DNA from: Bacteroidales bacterium
GTDB taxonomy: Bacteria; Bacteroidota; Bacteroidia; Bacteroidales; Dysgonomonadaceae
DNA length: 7,520 nt
NCBI GenBank assembly: GCA_012799155.1
Contig: JAAZLV010000355.1
Location: 1 to 7,520 of the forward strand
Direction: 5' to 3'
Below are positions 1-5,498 of this stretch, in pieces (within the stretch, counting starts at the first letter, position 1; every line of letters starts with the position of its first letter). A program made the position numbers and the translations under genes. Below the pieces are notes generated by a model. It was not told the DNA's origin and did no database searches. It was given only the letters and a program-made list of their open reading frames with translations.

Positions 1-642
1 GCGCTCCTTGCCTGGGGGCAGCGAAAGACCATCCTTTCAAAGTGCAGCGAGCTGATGGACCGGATGGGGAATGAACCCTACCGGTTCGTCACGGAGCATG
101 GCGAAGAGGATCTGAAGGCCCTGCTGGGATTCAAACACCGCACCTTTAATGACACCGATTTGCTTTACTTCATCAGTTTTCTGAGAAGACATTACCAAAC
201 ACATGCGTCGCTCGAAGATGCTTTTCTTGCTGAAGAAGGTTCTTTTGATTCCGTGGAAGATTCACTGATTCGGTTTCAACGAGCATTCGTGAACGATCCT
301 GATATGCCACAACGTACCGGAAAGCATGTGGCATCCCCTGCCCGCAATGCAACATGTAAGCGGTTGAACATGTATCTGCGCTGGATGGTGCGCAGCGATG
401 AGCGAGGTGTCGATTTCGGTATATGGAAGAGGATCCCTCAACGGGAGCTGATCTGTCCACTCGATCTGCATGTAGACCGCACTGCACGCGCGCTTGGGTT
501 GATCGGACGGAAACAGACCGATTGGAAAACGGCTCTTCAGCTCACGGAGTCACTCCGCCGGTTTGACCGTGAAGATCCGGTGAAGTATGACTACGCGCTC
601 TTCGGCTTGTCGGTCAACGCCGATGACTTTCCTACACTCTAG
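1..642 (+). CDS. DUF2400 / TIGR02757 family protein, 5'-truncated
   Basis: The frame is open from base 1 to a TAG at 640-642, giving 213 visible residues; family members are about 250 residues, so some 40 are missing upstream. The visible start reads ALLAWGQRK, a typical internal segment of this family, so the ATG at 55 is internal and not the start. Other family signatures are FKHRTFN (nt 130-150), CKRLNMYLRWMVR (nt 355-393), CPLDLHVDR (nt 454-480) and a C-terminal YDYALFGL. The biochemical role of the family is not established. The pair of a Lys-containing helix and a PLDxHVxR segment resembles the catalytic part of helix-hairpin-helix DNA glycosylases, but that is my inference. It converges on prfB, with overlapping stop codons. 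Family assignment is strong; function is unknown. Confidence 0.9.
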   Translation, partial: ALLAWGQRKTILSKCSELMDRMGNEPYRFVTEHGEEDLKALLGFKHRTFNDTDLLYFISFLRRHYQTHASLEDAFLAEEGSFDSVEDSLIRFQRAFVNDPDMPQRTGKHVASPARNATCKRLNMYLRWMVRSDERGVDFGIWKRIPQRELICPLDLHVDRTARALGLIGRKQTDWKTALQLTESLRRFDREDPVKYDYALFGLSVNADDFPTL

Positions 643-1749
643 TCGCCGCCGTATTCCATTAGGTAGGCCTTGATGAAGTCATCAATGTCGCCATCCATCA
701 CACCGTTCACATCGGATGTCTGGTAGTTGGTACGGTGATCCTTCACGCGGCGGTCGTCGAAGACGTAGCTGCGAATCTGAGAACCCCATTCAATCTTCTT
801 CTTCCCTGCCTCAATGACGGCCTGAGCGGCACGTCGCTTCTCCAGCTCCATCTCATAGAGCTGTGATTTGAGGAGTCGCAGTGCATTCTCGCGGTTGCCC
901 ATCTGCGAGCGGCTCTCTGTGTTTTCAATCACGATCTCCTGCTCTTCACCGGTATCGGGATCCTTGTGGAAGTAATGGAGGCGAACACCGGTCTCCACCT
1001 TGTTTACGTTCTGGCCTCCCGCACCGGAGGAACGGAAGGTGTCCCAGCTCAGGTTGGCTGCATTCACCTCTATCTCTATGGTGTCGTCCACCAGGGGTAC
1101 CACGAACACGGATGCAAAGGAGGTCATTCTTTTTCCCTGCGCATTGTAGGGCGATACCCTCACCAGACGATGCACCCCGTTCTCACTTTTCAGGAATCCG
1201 TAGGCCAGATCGCCCTCCACCTGAAGGGTGGCAGTCTTGATGCCGGCATCATCGCCATCCTGCCAGTTGGTGACGGTGGTCTTGTAGTTATTGCTTTCGC
1301 ACCAGCGCTGGTACATGCGGAAGAGCATCGATGCCCAGTCCTGACTCTCGGTGCCACCGGCACCGGCGTTGATCTTCAAAACTGCTCCCAGCTTGTCTTC
1401 CTCCCGGCGAAGCATGTTCTTCAGCTCCAGCTCTTCGATCAGACGGATAGCTTCAGCATACTGTGCATCCACCTCCTCTTCAGATACGATGCCCTCCTTC
1501 ACAAAGTCGAAAGCGAGCTGTAGTTCATCAGCTGCTGCCTTTATCTCCTGGTAGGCGTTGATCCAGAATTTCAGTTCCCGCACTACTTTCATCTGTTTCT
1601 CTGCCGTTTTGGCATCGTTCCAGAAATCGGGCGACTGGGTTCGCAGTTCCTCTTCTTCTAATTGGATGATCTTTGCATCGACGTCAAAGATACCCCCTCA
1701 GCGCATGCTCGCGCTCCAACACATCTTTCAGTTGGTCTGCCGTTATCAT
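639..1749 (-). CDS. prfB: Peptide chain release factor 2 (RF2), made by programmed +1 frameshift
   Basis: RF2 recognises UGA and UAA stop codons on the ribosome and triggers peptide release. Translation starts at the ATG at 1749-1747 and gives 21 residues (MITADQLKDVLEREHALRGYL). It then meets an in-frame TGA (1686-1684), where a +1 shift on CTT continues as Asp-Val-Asp to the TAG at 641-639. The product is 369 residues, close to the 365 of E. coli RF2. The GGQ motif that enters the peptidyl-transferase centre is at residues 244-246 (nt 1019-1011), preceded by SSGA. The stop-recognition tripeptide is SPY at 199-201 instead of SPF. An annotation starting at the ATG at 1592 would lose 52 residues. 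The gene lies 68 bases downstream of the NlpC/P60 gene on the same strand. Expression is autoregulated through the frameshift: scarce RF2 lets the ribosome pause at UGA and shift. Confidence 0.97.
1683..1698 (-). promoter_or_regulatory. prfB programmed +1 frameshift site
   Basis: Read on the minus strand the site is AGGGGG TAT CTT TGA C: a Shine-Dalgarno-like AGGGGG (1698-1693), a three-base spacer, the slippery CTT codon (1689-1687), and the in-frame TGA followed by C. This matches the E. coli prfB recoding site base for base. The two frames join to give ...GYL-DVDAK..., and both sides look like RF2. A sequencing error is therefore not needed to explain the break. Confidence 0.96.
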
Positions 1750-1777
1750 GATTGTTTCTATTTTATCTGTTTGAGGT

Positions 1778-1786
1778 GCAAAAATA
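1778..1786 (-). promoter_or_regulatory. Candidate prfB promoter, -7 element
   Basis: The minus strand reads TATTTTTGC, matching the Bacteroidota -7 consensus TAnnTTTG followed by a pyrimidine. It would start transcription about 20-25 bases before the prfB ATG. No clear -33 TTG-type box is seen at the usual distance, so transcription through from the NlpC/P60 gene remains possible. Confidence 0.45.
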
Positions 1787-1817
1787 ATCAAAAGAAGCGA
1801 ATGTTCCGCCTCTTGTC

Positions 1818-2816
1818 TCACTTCGTTTGATGCATGACAGGGATATGCAGTTCCTCACCGGCTTTAAGATGCTCCCCCAGTTGCGGGTTGCTATGCCTGA
1901 TTTGATCGATGGAGCAGCCATACTTGCGGCTGATGGCATAGAGTGTCTCACCTGGTCTCACGGTATGTGACACTGTTCTCTCCTCATCTACATCGGTAAT
2001 GATGGGTTCCGGCAGACTGCCATTCTCTTCCCTTAATACGGCCTGAATGACCGATTCTCTGTGGTCACTCTTTTTGGGGTCACCCTGGTTGTTGCTATTC
2101 CTGTTTTCACTTGCCGGCGGGTTTTTCAATGGATCATGTTCAGTGAGGAGTAATGTGTCACTCTTGTTCACCGGATTGTTGAAAATGGTCTCACTGTTGC
2201 CTGCATTCACGTTATTGCCTGCTGTAAGCGGTATGGAACGTTTGTTGTGATTTGTTAGCGCTGCTTTACGCTTCTCCGCAACAACCAATGGTTCGTTCTC
2301 TTTCAGCACCCTTCCGCCACGCAGGTAACGTGAGGCATAGTAGGGCTCGGCGGAAGATGAGACGATGACGCCATAGCTGGTTGAGGCGTGGATGAAACGA
2401 AAAGAACCGTGGCTGCTGACTTCGGTGACGATTCCCACGTGGCCCACGATTCCGTTGCGGGCTCTCCCCTCGAAGAAGACCAGATCTCCTTTTCTGAGAC
2501 TTTTCTTGTCTTCGACTGCAGGGAATTGACGATCCTGTCCGACCGAGCTGGCAGCGAGGTTGAAGCCGAACTCTTTGAAAACGAATGAGGTGAAACCGGA
2601 GCAGTCGAAGGAGTGAGGACCCCTGCCGGCATATCTGTAGGGTTTACCCAGATACTTTTTGCTGTAACCGATCAACTGCTCCTGCAGATTGTTCTCAGTC
2701 ATTTTCTTTTGGGATGCCGACTGTCGCACTGTACCGCACGATACAGCCACGAGGGCAACCAGGAGGAGCGTGATGAGTTGGGTTGATATCCGCTTTGTAT
2801 CTACTTCTTTTGACAT
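1818..2816 (-). CDS. NlpC/P60 (C40) cell-wall endopeptidase lipoprotein with C-terminal LysM domain
   Basis: This 332-residue protein is predicted to cleave peptide cross-links or stems of peptidoglycan. It begins with a lipoprotein signal: basic start, hydrophobic core at residues 13-24, and lipobox VAVSC with the acylated Cys at 27. The residues after Cys27 (GTVRQS) lack the acidic pattern of Bacteroidota surface lipoproteins, so periplasmic anchoring is more likely (inference). The NlpC/P60 domain spans about 45-168, with catalytic Cys72 in FDCSGF, His126 in GHVGIVT and a third polar residue, His143, in FIHAST. A 115-residue Asn/Ser/Lys-rich linker follows, then a LysM peptidoglycan-binding domain at about 284-327 (HTVRPGETLYAISRKYGCS, ending LHIPV). 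All catalytic residues are present, so the enzyme should be active. It lies upstream of prfB on the same strand but has no obvious functional link to it. Confidence 0.92.
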   Translation of the reverse strand: MSKEVDTKRISTQLITLLLVALVAVSCGTVRQSASQKKMTENNLQEQLIGYSKKYLGKPYRYAGRGPHSFDCSGFTSFVFKEFGFNLAASSVGQDRQFPAVEDKKSLRKGDLVFFEGRARNGIVGHVGIVTEVSSHGSFRFIHASTSYGVIVSSSAEPYYASRYLRGGRVLKENEPLVVAEKRKAALTNHNKRSIPLTAGNNVNAGNSETIFNNPVNKSDTLLLTEHDPLKNPPASENRNSNNQGDPKKSDHRESVIQAVLREENGSLPEPIITDVDEERTVSHTVRPGETLYAISRKYGCSIDQIRHSNPQLGEHLKAGEELHIPVMHQTK

Positions 2817-2837
2817 GCAACTACTCTAAGAGGAGTA

Positions 2838-2855
2838 CAAAAATAGGCAAATTTA
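2838..2855 (-). promoter_or_regulatory. Candidate promoter of the NlpC/P60 lipoprotein gene
   Basis: Two overlapping-scale matches to the Bacteroidota -7 element TAnnTTTG lie on the minus strand: TATTTTTG at 2845-2838 and TAAATTTG at 2855-2848. The first would place the transcript start about 10-15 bases ahead of the ATG at 2816; the second gives a slightly longer leader. No -33 box at standard spacing is obvious, so which one is used is uncertain. Confidence 0.45.
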
Positions 2856-3085
2856 CTGCTCAACATGCTGGTTTCATGATTTTTTAACAAAATAACCCGC
2901 CTTAAAACTCTTTCCGGATACACTATAAGATCACTTTTATTGGTAATTCCGGATTGAATTTCATATAACTTTCCCAGAGGAGACTGTCTCATAATTGAGG
3001 AGGTTTTTAGCCTGTTTTTGGAAGCTCACCCTATATTCTAACCTTATTGCATCTATATATCAACCTTAATCATTTTGGGAGTGGG

Positions 3086-3129
3086 TATAAGGAGGATATA
3101 AGGAGGATATAAGGGTGCTATAAGGCTAG
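3086..3129. repeat. 11-bp tandem repeat, four units
   Basis: Units start at 3086, 3097, 3108 and 3119. The first two are identical (TATAAGGAGGA), the third is TATAAGGGTGC and the fourth TATAAGGCTAG. The heptamer TATAAGG therefore recurs four times at exactly 11-base spacing, close to one DNA helical turn. No known element is recognised. Confidence 0.9.
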
Positions 3130-3287
3130 AGACACCGAGAGCCTGCGAAAGCCCCTGTTTCGTCCTTGTCAAGTCCTGAAATTGGGGGTTCATCCAGATG
3201 TATGAAATGGAGCTGTCTGCGATTGTAGCAATCAGAAAATATCCGTACCTTGTGCCCCGCAAATCTTGATGACAAACTAAAAGTGGA

Positions 3288-3893
3288 ATGATGACAATCC
3301 GTAATATTGTGTTTGATTTTGGTGGGGTGCTGATCGACTGGAATCCGGTCTACCTCTACAGCGAGCTGTTTGAAACAGAAGCGGAGATGAACTATTTCCT
3401 GACCCATATCTGTCCCTACGACTGGAACCTCAGGCAGGATGCCGGCCGGTCGATCGAGGAGGCTACGCGCGAGCGACAGGAGCGACACCCTGAATATGAA
3501 GAAGAGATTGGCTACTATTACGGCCGTTGGGATGAGATGCTGGGTGGTACCATCGAAGCGAATGTGCGGCTCGTGGAACCGTTAAAAGCAAAATACCGTC
3601 TTTTCGGCCTCACCAACTGGTCGGCAGAGACCCTGCCGCTGGCGATGCAGCGGTACGATTTTTTTTCCAAGCTCGAAGGGATCGTCGTTTCGGGAGAAGA
3701 GAAGATCGTGAAGCCCGATCCGGCGTTGTATCGCATCCTGCTTGACCGGTATCAACTGAAAGCAGAAGAGTCACTTTTCATCGATGACAATGCAGCCAAC
3801 ATTGCAACAGCGCGAGAGTTGGGATTTCAGGCGGTGCACCTCACTCCCGACCTGGATCTGGAAGGATATCTCAAGGAACAGGGAATCTTGTAG
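3288..3893 (+). CDS. HAD-superfamily (subfamily IA) hydrolase, YihX-like
   Basis: This 201-residue protein has all four HAD motifs. Motif I is VFDFGGVLID with nucleophile Asp10; motif II is LTN with Thr109; motif III is Lys142 in IVKPDP; motif IV is FIDDN with Asp166 and Asp167. The DFGGV form of motif I, with Gly12 where many phosphatases have a second Asp, is also found in the YihX type of sugar-phosphate phosphatase and in related HAD-IA proteins. The substrate is thus probably a small phosphorylated metabolite but cannot be named. The helical cap is inserted after motif I, at about residues 18-100. ATG codons at 3288 and 3291 are both possible starts, differing by one residue. The gene stands alone on its strand; its end is 8 bases from the end of the convergent oxidoreductase gene. 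Confidence 0.9.
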   Translation: MMTIRNIVFDFGGVLIDWNPVYLYSELFETEAEMNYFLTHICPYDWNLRQDAGRSIEEATRERQERHPEYEEEIGYYYGRWDEMLGGTIEANVRLVEPLKAKYRLFGLTNWSAETLPLAMQRYDFFSKLEGIVVSGEEKIVKPDPALYRILLDRYQLKAEESLFIDDNAANIATARELGFQAVHLTPDLDLEGYLKEQGIL

Positions 3894-3901
3894 CGTTCCC
3901 T

Positions 3902-5104
3902 TTATCGGTCGAAACGGTAATAGTGCAGCAGCGGGTGATCCTCGCCTGCAAGGATCTTCAGCACTAGCTCCATCCCCTGCACAGAGAAGGTGATGCCGTT
4001 GCCACCGAGTCCCAGGACAAAGATGGCATTTGGGAAATCGGGGTGTTCCCCAATGAAGGGCAGCCCATCCTTTGTCACACCGAAAGCACCTGCCCAGGTG
4101 TAATCTTCAAGGAAGGTGAGGGTGGGGAACAGCTTCTGAATCTTTTTGATCAGCTTGTCCCTTTTTTTGCCTTTCATCTTCTCACTCACCGGGTTGTATT
4201 TGTAGGGGATGTCTTCACCACCCACCAGTAGACGACCATCGTCGGTTGTCCGAATATAGATGTAGGGGTCGGCAGTATCCCAGATCAACAAATCTTTCAA
4301 CTGAGGGTAGAGGTTGAAAGATTGCTCGCTGACACAGGCAAAGGTGCTGATCACGTCGGCATATTTCTTCCGGAACATCCGCAGGGTTTCGAAGCCGGTA
4401 CAAAAGACAATGCGCTTGCTGCGGATGGAAAACCCCTCTTCAGTGATGATCTTCACGTGATCCGGTTCGTATTGAAATTCTTTCACCGCAGTATGGTCGA
4501 ACACCTGCATTCCTCCGGCATGATTGCGACTGATCAGTTCGTGCGCTGCACGAAATGCGTCGATCGATGCCCCCTCTTCCGATAGGATACCGGGGTGAGA
4601 CGCCATGTTGTATCGCACGCTGATCTCTTCCGGGCTGAGCCATTCAACCCTGAACCCATGGGCTTTTCTGTAATTGTACTCCTTTTCCAGATCGGCTACC
4701 GCCTTCTCGGAGTGGGCCACCTGCAACGATTTTTTTCGCTCGAAGCCAGCATCGATTCCCTCTTTCCTGAGCATCGCTTCCAATATCTCAATGGCGTTTA
4801 TGCCTTCCCTGTAACAGGCCACCGCTCCCTCCTCACCGATCAGCTCTGCGAGCTTGTGCATCGGAACATCGATCTCGTACTGCAGCATTGATGTGGTAGC
4901 TGCCGTGCTTCCATTGGCCACGTCCCGCTTGTCGATCACAACTGTCTTGTAGCCCGCACGGTGAAGGGTATGGCTGATCAGTGCACCGGTGATGCCGCTG
5001 CCGACTACGGCGATGTCGCATTCAATGTTTTCCTGCAAGGAGGGGTAGCAATAGGGAATCCCGTTTTTCAGGAGCCAGAATGATTCGGGTGAACGCAGTT
5101 CCAT
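3902..5104 (-). CDS. FAD-dependent oxidoreductase of the DAO (glycine/D-amino-acid oxidase-like) family
   Basis: This 400-residue protein probably oxidises an amine or amino-acid-like substrate using bound FAD. The N-terminal Rossmann fold is at about 29-60, with GSGITG at 35-40 and acidic Asp58 ending the second strand to bind the ribose. It is followed by the family's Ser/Thr-rich loop (STAATTSM, about 66-73). Near the C-terminus KDGLPFIGEHP and FVLGLGGNGITFS form the second FAD-contact region. The start (residues 1-22, FWLLKNGIPYCYPSL) resembles the YhfW type of oxidoreductase, but the C-terminal Rieske iron-sulfur domain carried by YhfW-type proteins is absent. There is no signal peptide, so it is cytoplasmic. 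The gene is alone on its strand, so context does not suggest a substrate. The family is clear; the specific reaction is not. Confidence 0.88.
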   Translation of the reverse strand: MELRSPESFWLLKNGIPYCYPSLQENIECDIAVVGSGITGALISHTLHRAGYKTVVIDKRDVANGSTAATTSMLQYEIDVPMHKLAELIGEEGAVACYREGINAIEILEAMLRKEGIDAGFERKKSLQVAHSEKAVADLEKEYNYRKAHGFRVEWLSPEEISVRYNMASHPGILSEEGASIDAFRAAHELISRNHAGGMQVFDHTAVKEFQYEPDHVKIITEEGFSIRSKRIVFCTGFETLRMFRKKYADVISTFACVSEQSFNLYPQLKDLLIWDTADPYIYIRTTDDGRLLVGGEDIPYKYNPVSEKMKGKKRDKLIKKIQKLFPTLTFLEDYTWAGAFGVTKDGLPFIGEHPDFPNAIFVLGLGGNGITFSVQGMELVLKILAGEDHPLLHYYRFDR

Positions 5105-5263
5105 GGGGGTGAATTTTAAATGGTTGATTTCACAGTTATAACGATGCAGGTTCTCTTTTTGTTTTCTTTTTCACCCGGCCTGTTTGCCCCATTCCAGATC
5201 TTGTGTCAAATGGTCAGGTATAATATTTAACCAATTTCAAGTTACACCAATCCATAATTTTAT
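5105..5263. other. AT-rich intergenic stretch upstream of the metK promoter
   Basis: This part of the divergent gap between the oxidoreductase and metK holds no supported gene. I searched the minus strand for a TAnnTTTG element serving the oxidoreductase gene and found none. There is a run of thymines near 5154-5172 on the plus strand, without a preceding GC-rich hairpin. Confidence 0.5.
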
Positions 5264-5271
5264 TACCTTTG
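5264..5271 (+). promoter_or_regulatory. Probable metK promoter, -7 element
   Basis: TACCTTTG followed by T matches the Bacteroidota -7 consensus TAnnTTTG plus pyrimidine. It predicts a transcript start near 5277-5280, just before the first paired bases of the candidate SAM-II aptamer. This agreement supports both calls. The -33 region is poor (GTTAC near 5241). Confidence 0.6.
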
Positions 5272-5286
5272 TACCCTAAGATATGA

Positions 5287-5338
5287 TGTGGACAGATTTG
5301 AGCTGCTTGCAACCACAGAAAAAAATGCTAAAAATGAA
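5287..5338 (+). promoter_or_regulatory. Candidate SAM-II riboswitch in the metK leader
   Basis: The layout follows the SAM-II (metA motif) aptamer. Stem P1 is TGTGG (5287-5291) with CCACA (5313-5317). Between the two strands is the 17-base block GATTTGAGCTGCTTGCA (5295-5311), the same length as in known SAM-II aptamers and with the conserved GATTT and TTGCA. Next comes an A-rich segment (5318-5325), then GCTAAAAA (5327-5334), the conserved 3' strand. G5309-C5328 and C5310-G5327 form the pseudoknot core, and the ligand-contacting uridines correspond to T5297, T5298 and T5329. Weak points are an extra AC and an A-A mismatch at the inner end of P1 and a poor outer pseudoknot: the usual GG after the A-run is TG here. 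The first gene downstream is metK, which makes the ligand. Recognition is by eye, without a covariance model. Confidence 0.7.
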
Positions 5339-5498
5339 TCCTGCATTTCTCTTTCTTATCGTTGCCTCGGTCCGGCTCTCCATCTCTATTGTTTTTGACA
5401 TTTTAATTATTGAACGGGTGATACTGTACCCTCTTGTTATGTTGGGAGATGCACCGAACAGCAATGAACCGTGATCCCGCTACTAAATTTCAGACGAC

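Larger units (their letters stand above)
2817..3287. other. 471-base intergenic region without a supported gene
   Basis: The gap separates two divergently transcribed genes and is AT-rich next to the lipoprotein gene. It contains the -7 candidates for that gene, an imperfect palindrome GAGACTGTCTC (2980-2990), an 11-bp tandem repeat (3086-3129), and a small hairpin GATTG-tag-CAATC near 3220-3232. Short open frames here show no family resemblance and pass through the repeat, so I do not call any of them. No clear promoter for the HAD gene at 3288 is visible. Confidence 0.6.

Noticed and set aside
966..1523. Plus-strand open frame of 185 codons inside prfB
   Set aside because: It is antisense to the RF2 catalytic region with GGQ; a shadow of codon bias.
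639..1592. RF2 starting at the ATG at 1592
   Set aside because: The upstream frame joined by the frameshift gives the expected RF2 N-terminus and length; the internal start would drop part of domain 1.
3220..3232. Hairpin GATTG-tag-CAATC before the HAD gene
   Set aside because: A 5-bp stem without a T-run or neighbouring motif; too weak to call a terminator or operator.
3053..3262. Minus-strand open frame of 69 codons through the tandem repeat
   Set aside because: Its C-terminal part is just the translated repeat (PLYPPYILLIPT), with no motif and no promoter; not supported as a gene.
3126..3488. Minus-strand open frame of 120 codons
   Set aside because: It runs antisense over the first 200 bases of the HAD gene and shows no domain; the HAD frame has all four catalytic motifs.
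5380..5420. Intrinsic terminator in the metK leader
   Set aside because: There is a T-run near 5391 but only a 3-bp GC pairing before it; no stable hairpin.
5276..5464. Minus-strand open frame of 62 codons in the metK leader
   Set aside because: It lies antisense to the promoter and aptamer, has no promoter or family resemblance, and is likely chance.
5281..5498. SAM-I (S-box) riboswitch in the metK leader
   Set aside because: GCAACC and TGCTAAA look S-box-like, but the four-way-junction elements (such as the GAGGGA-type kink-turn region and a closing P1) are missing; the SAM-II arrangement fits far better.
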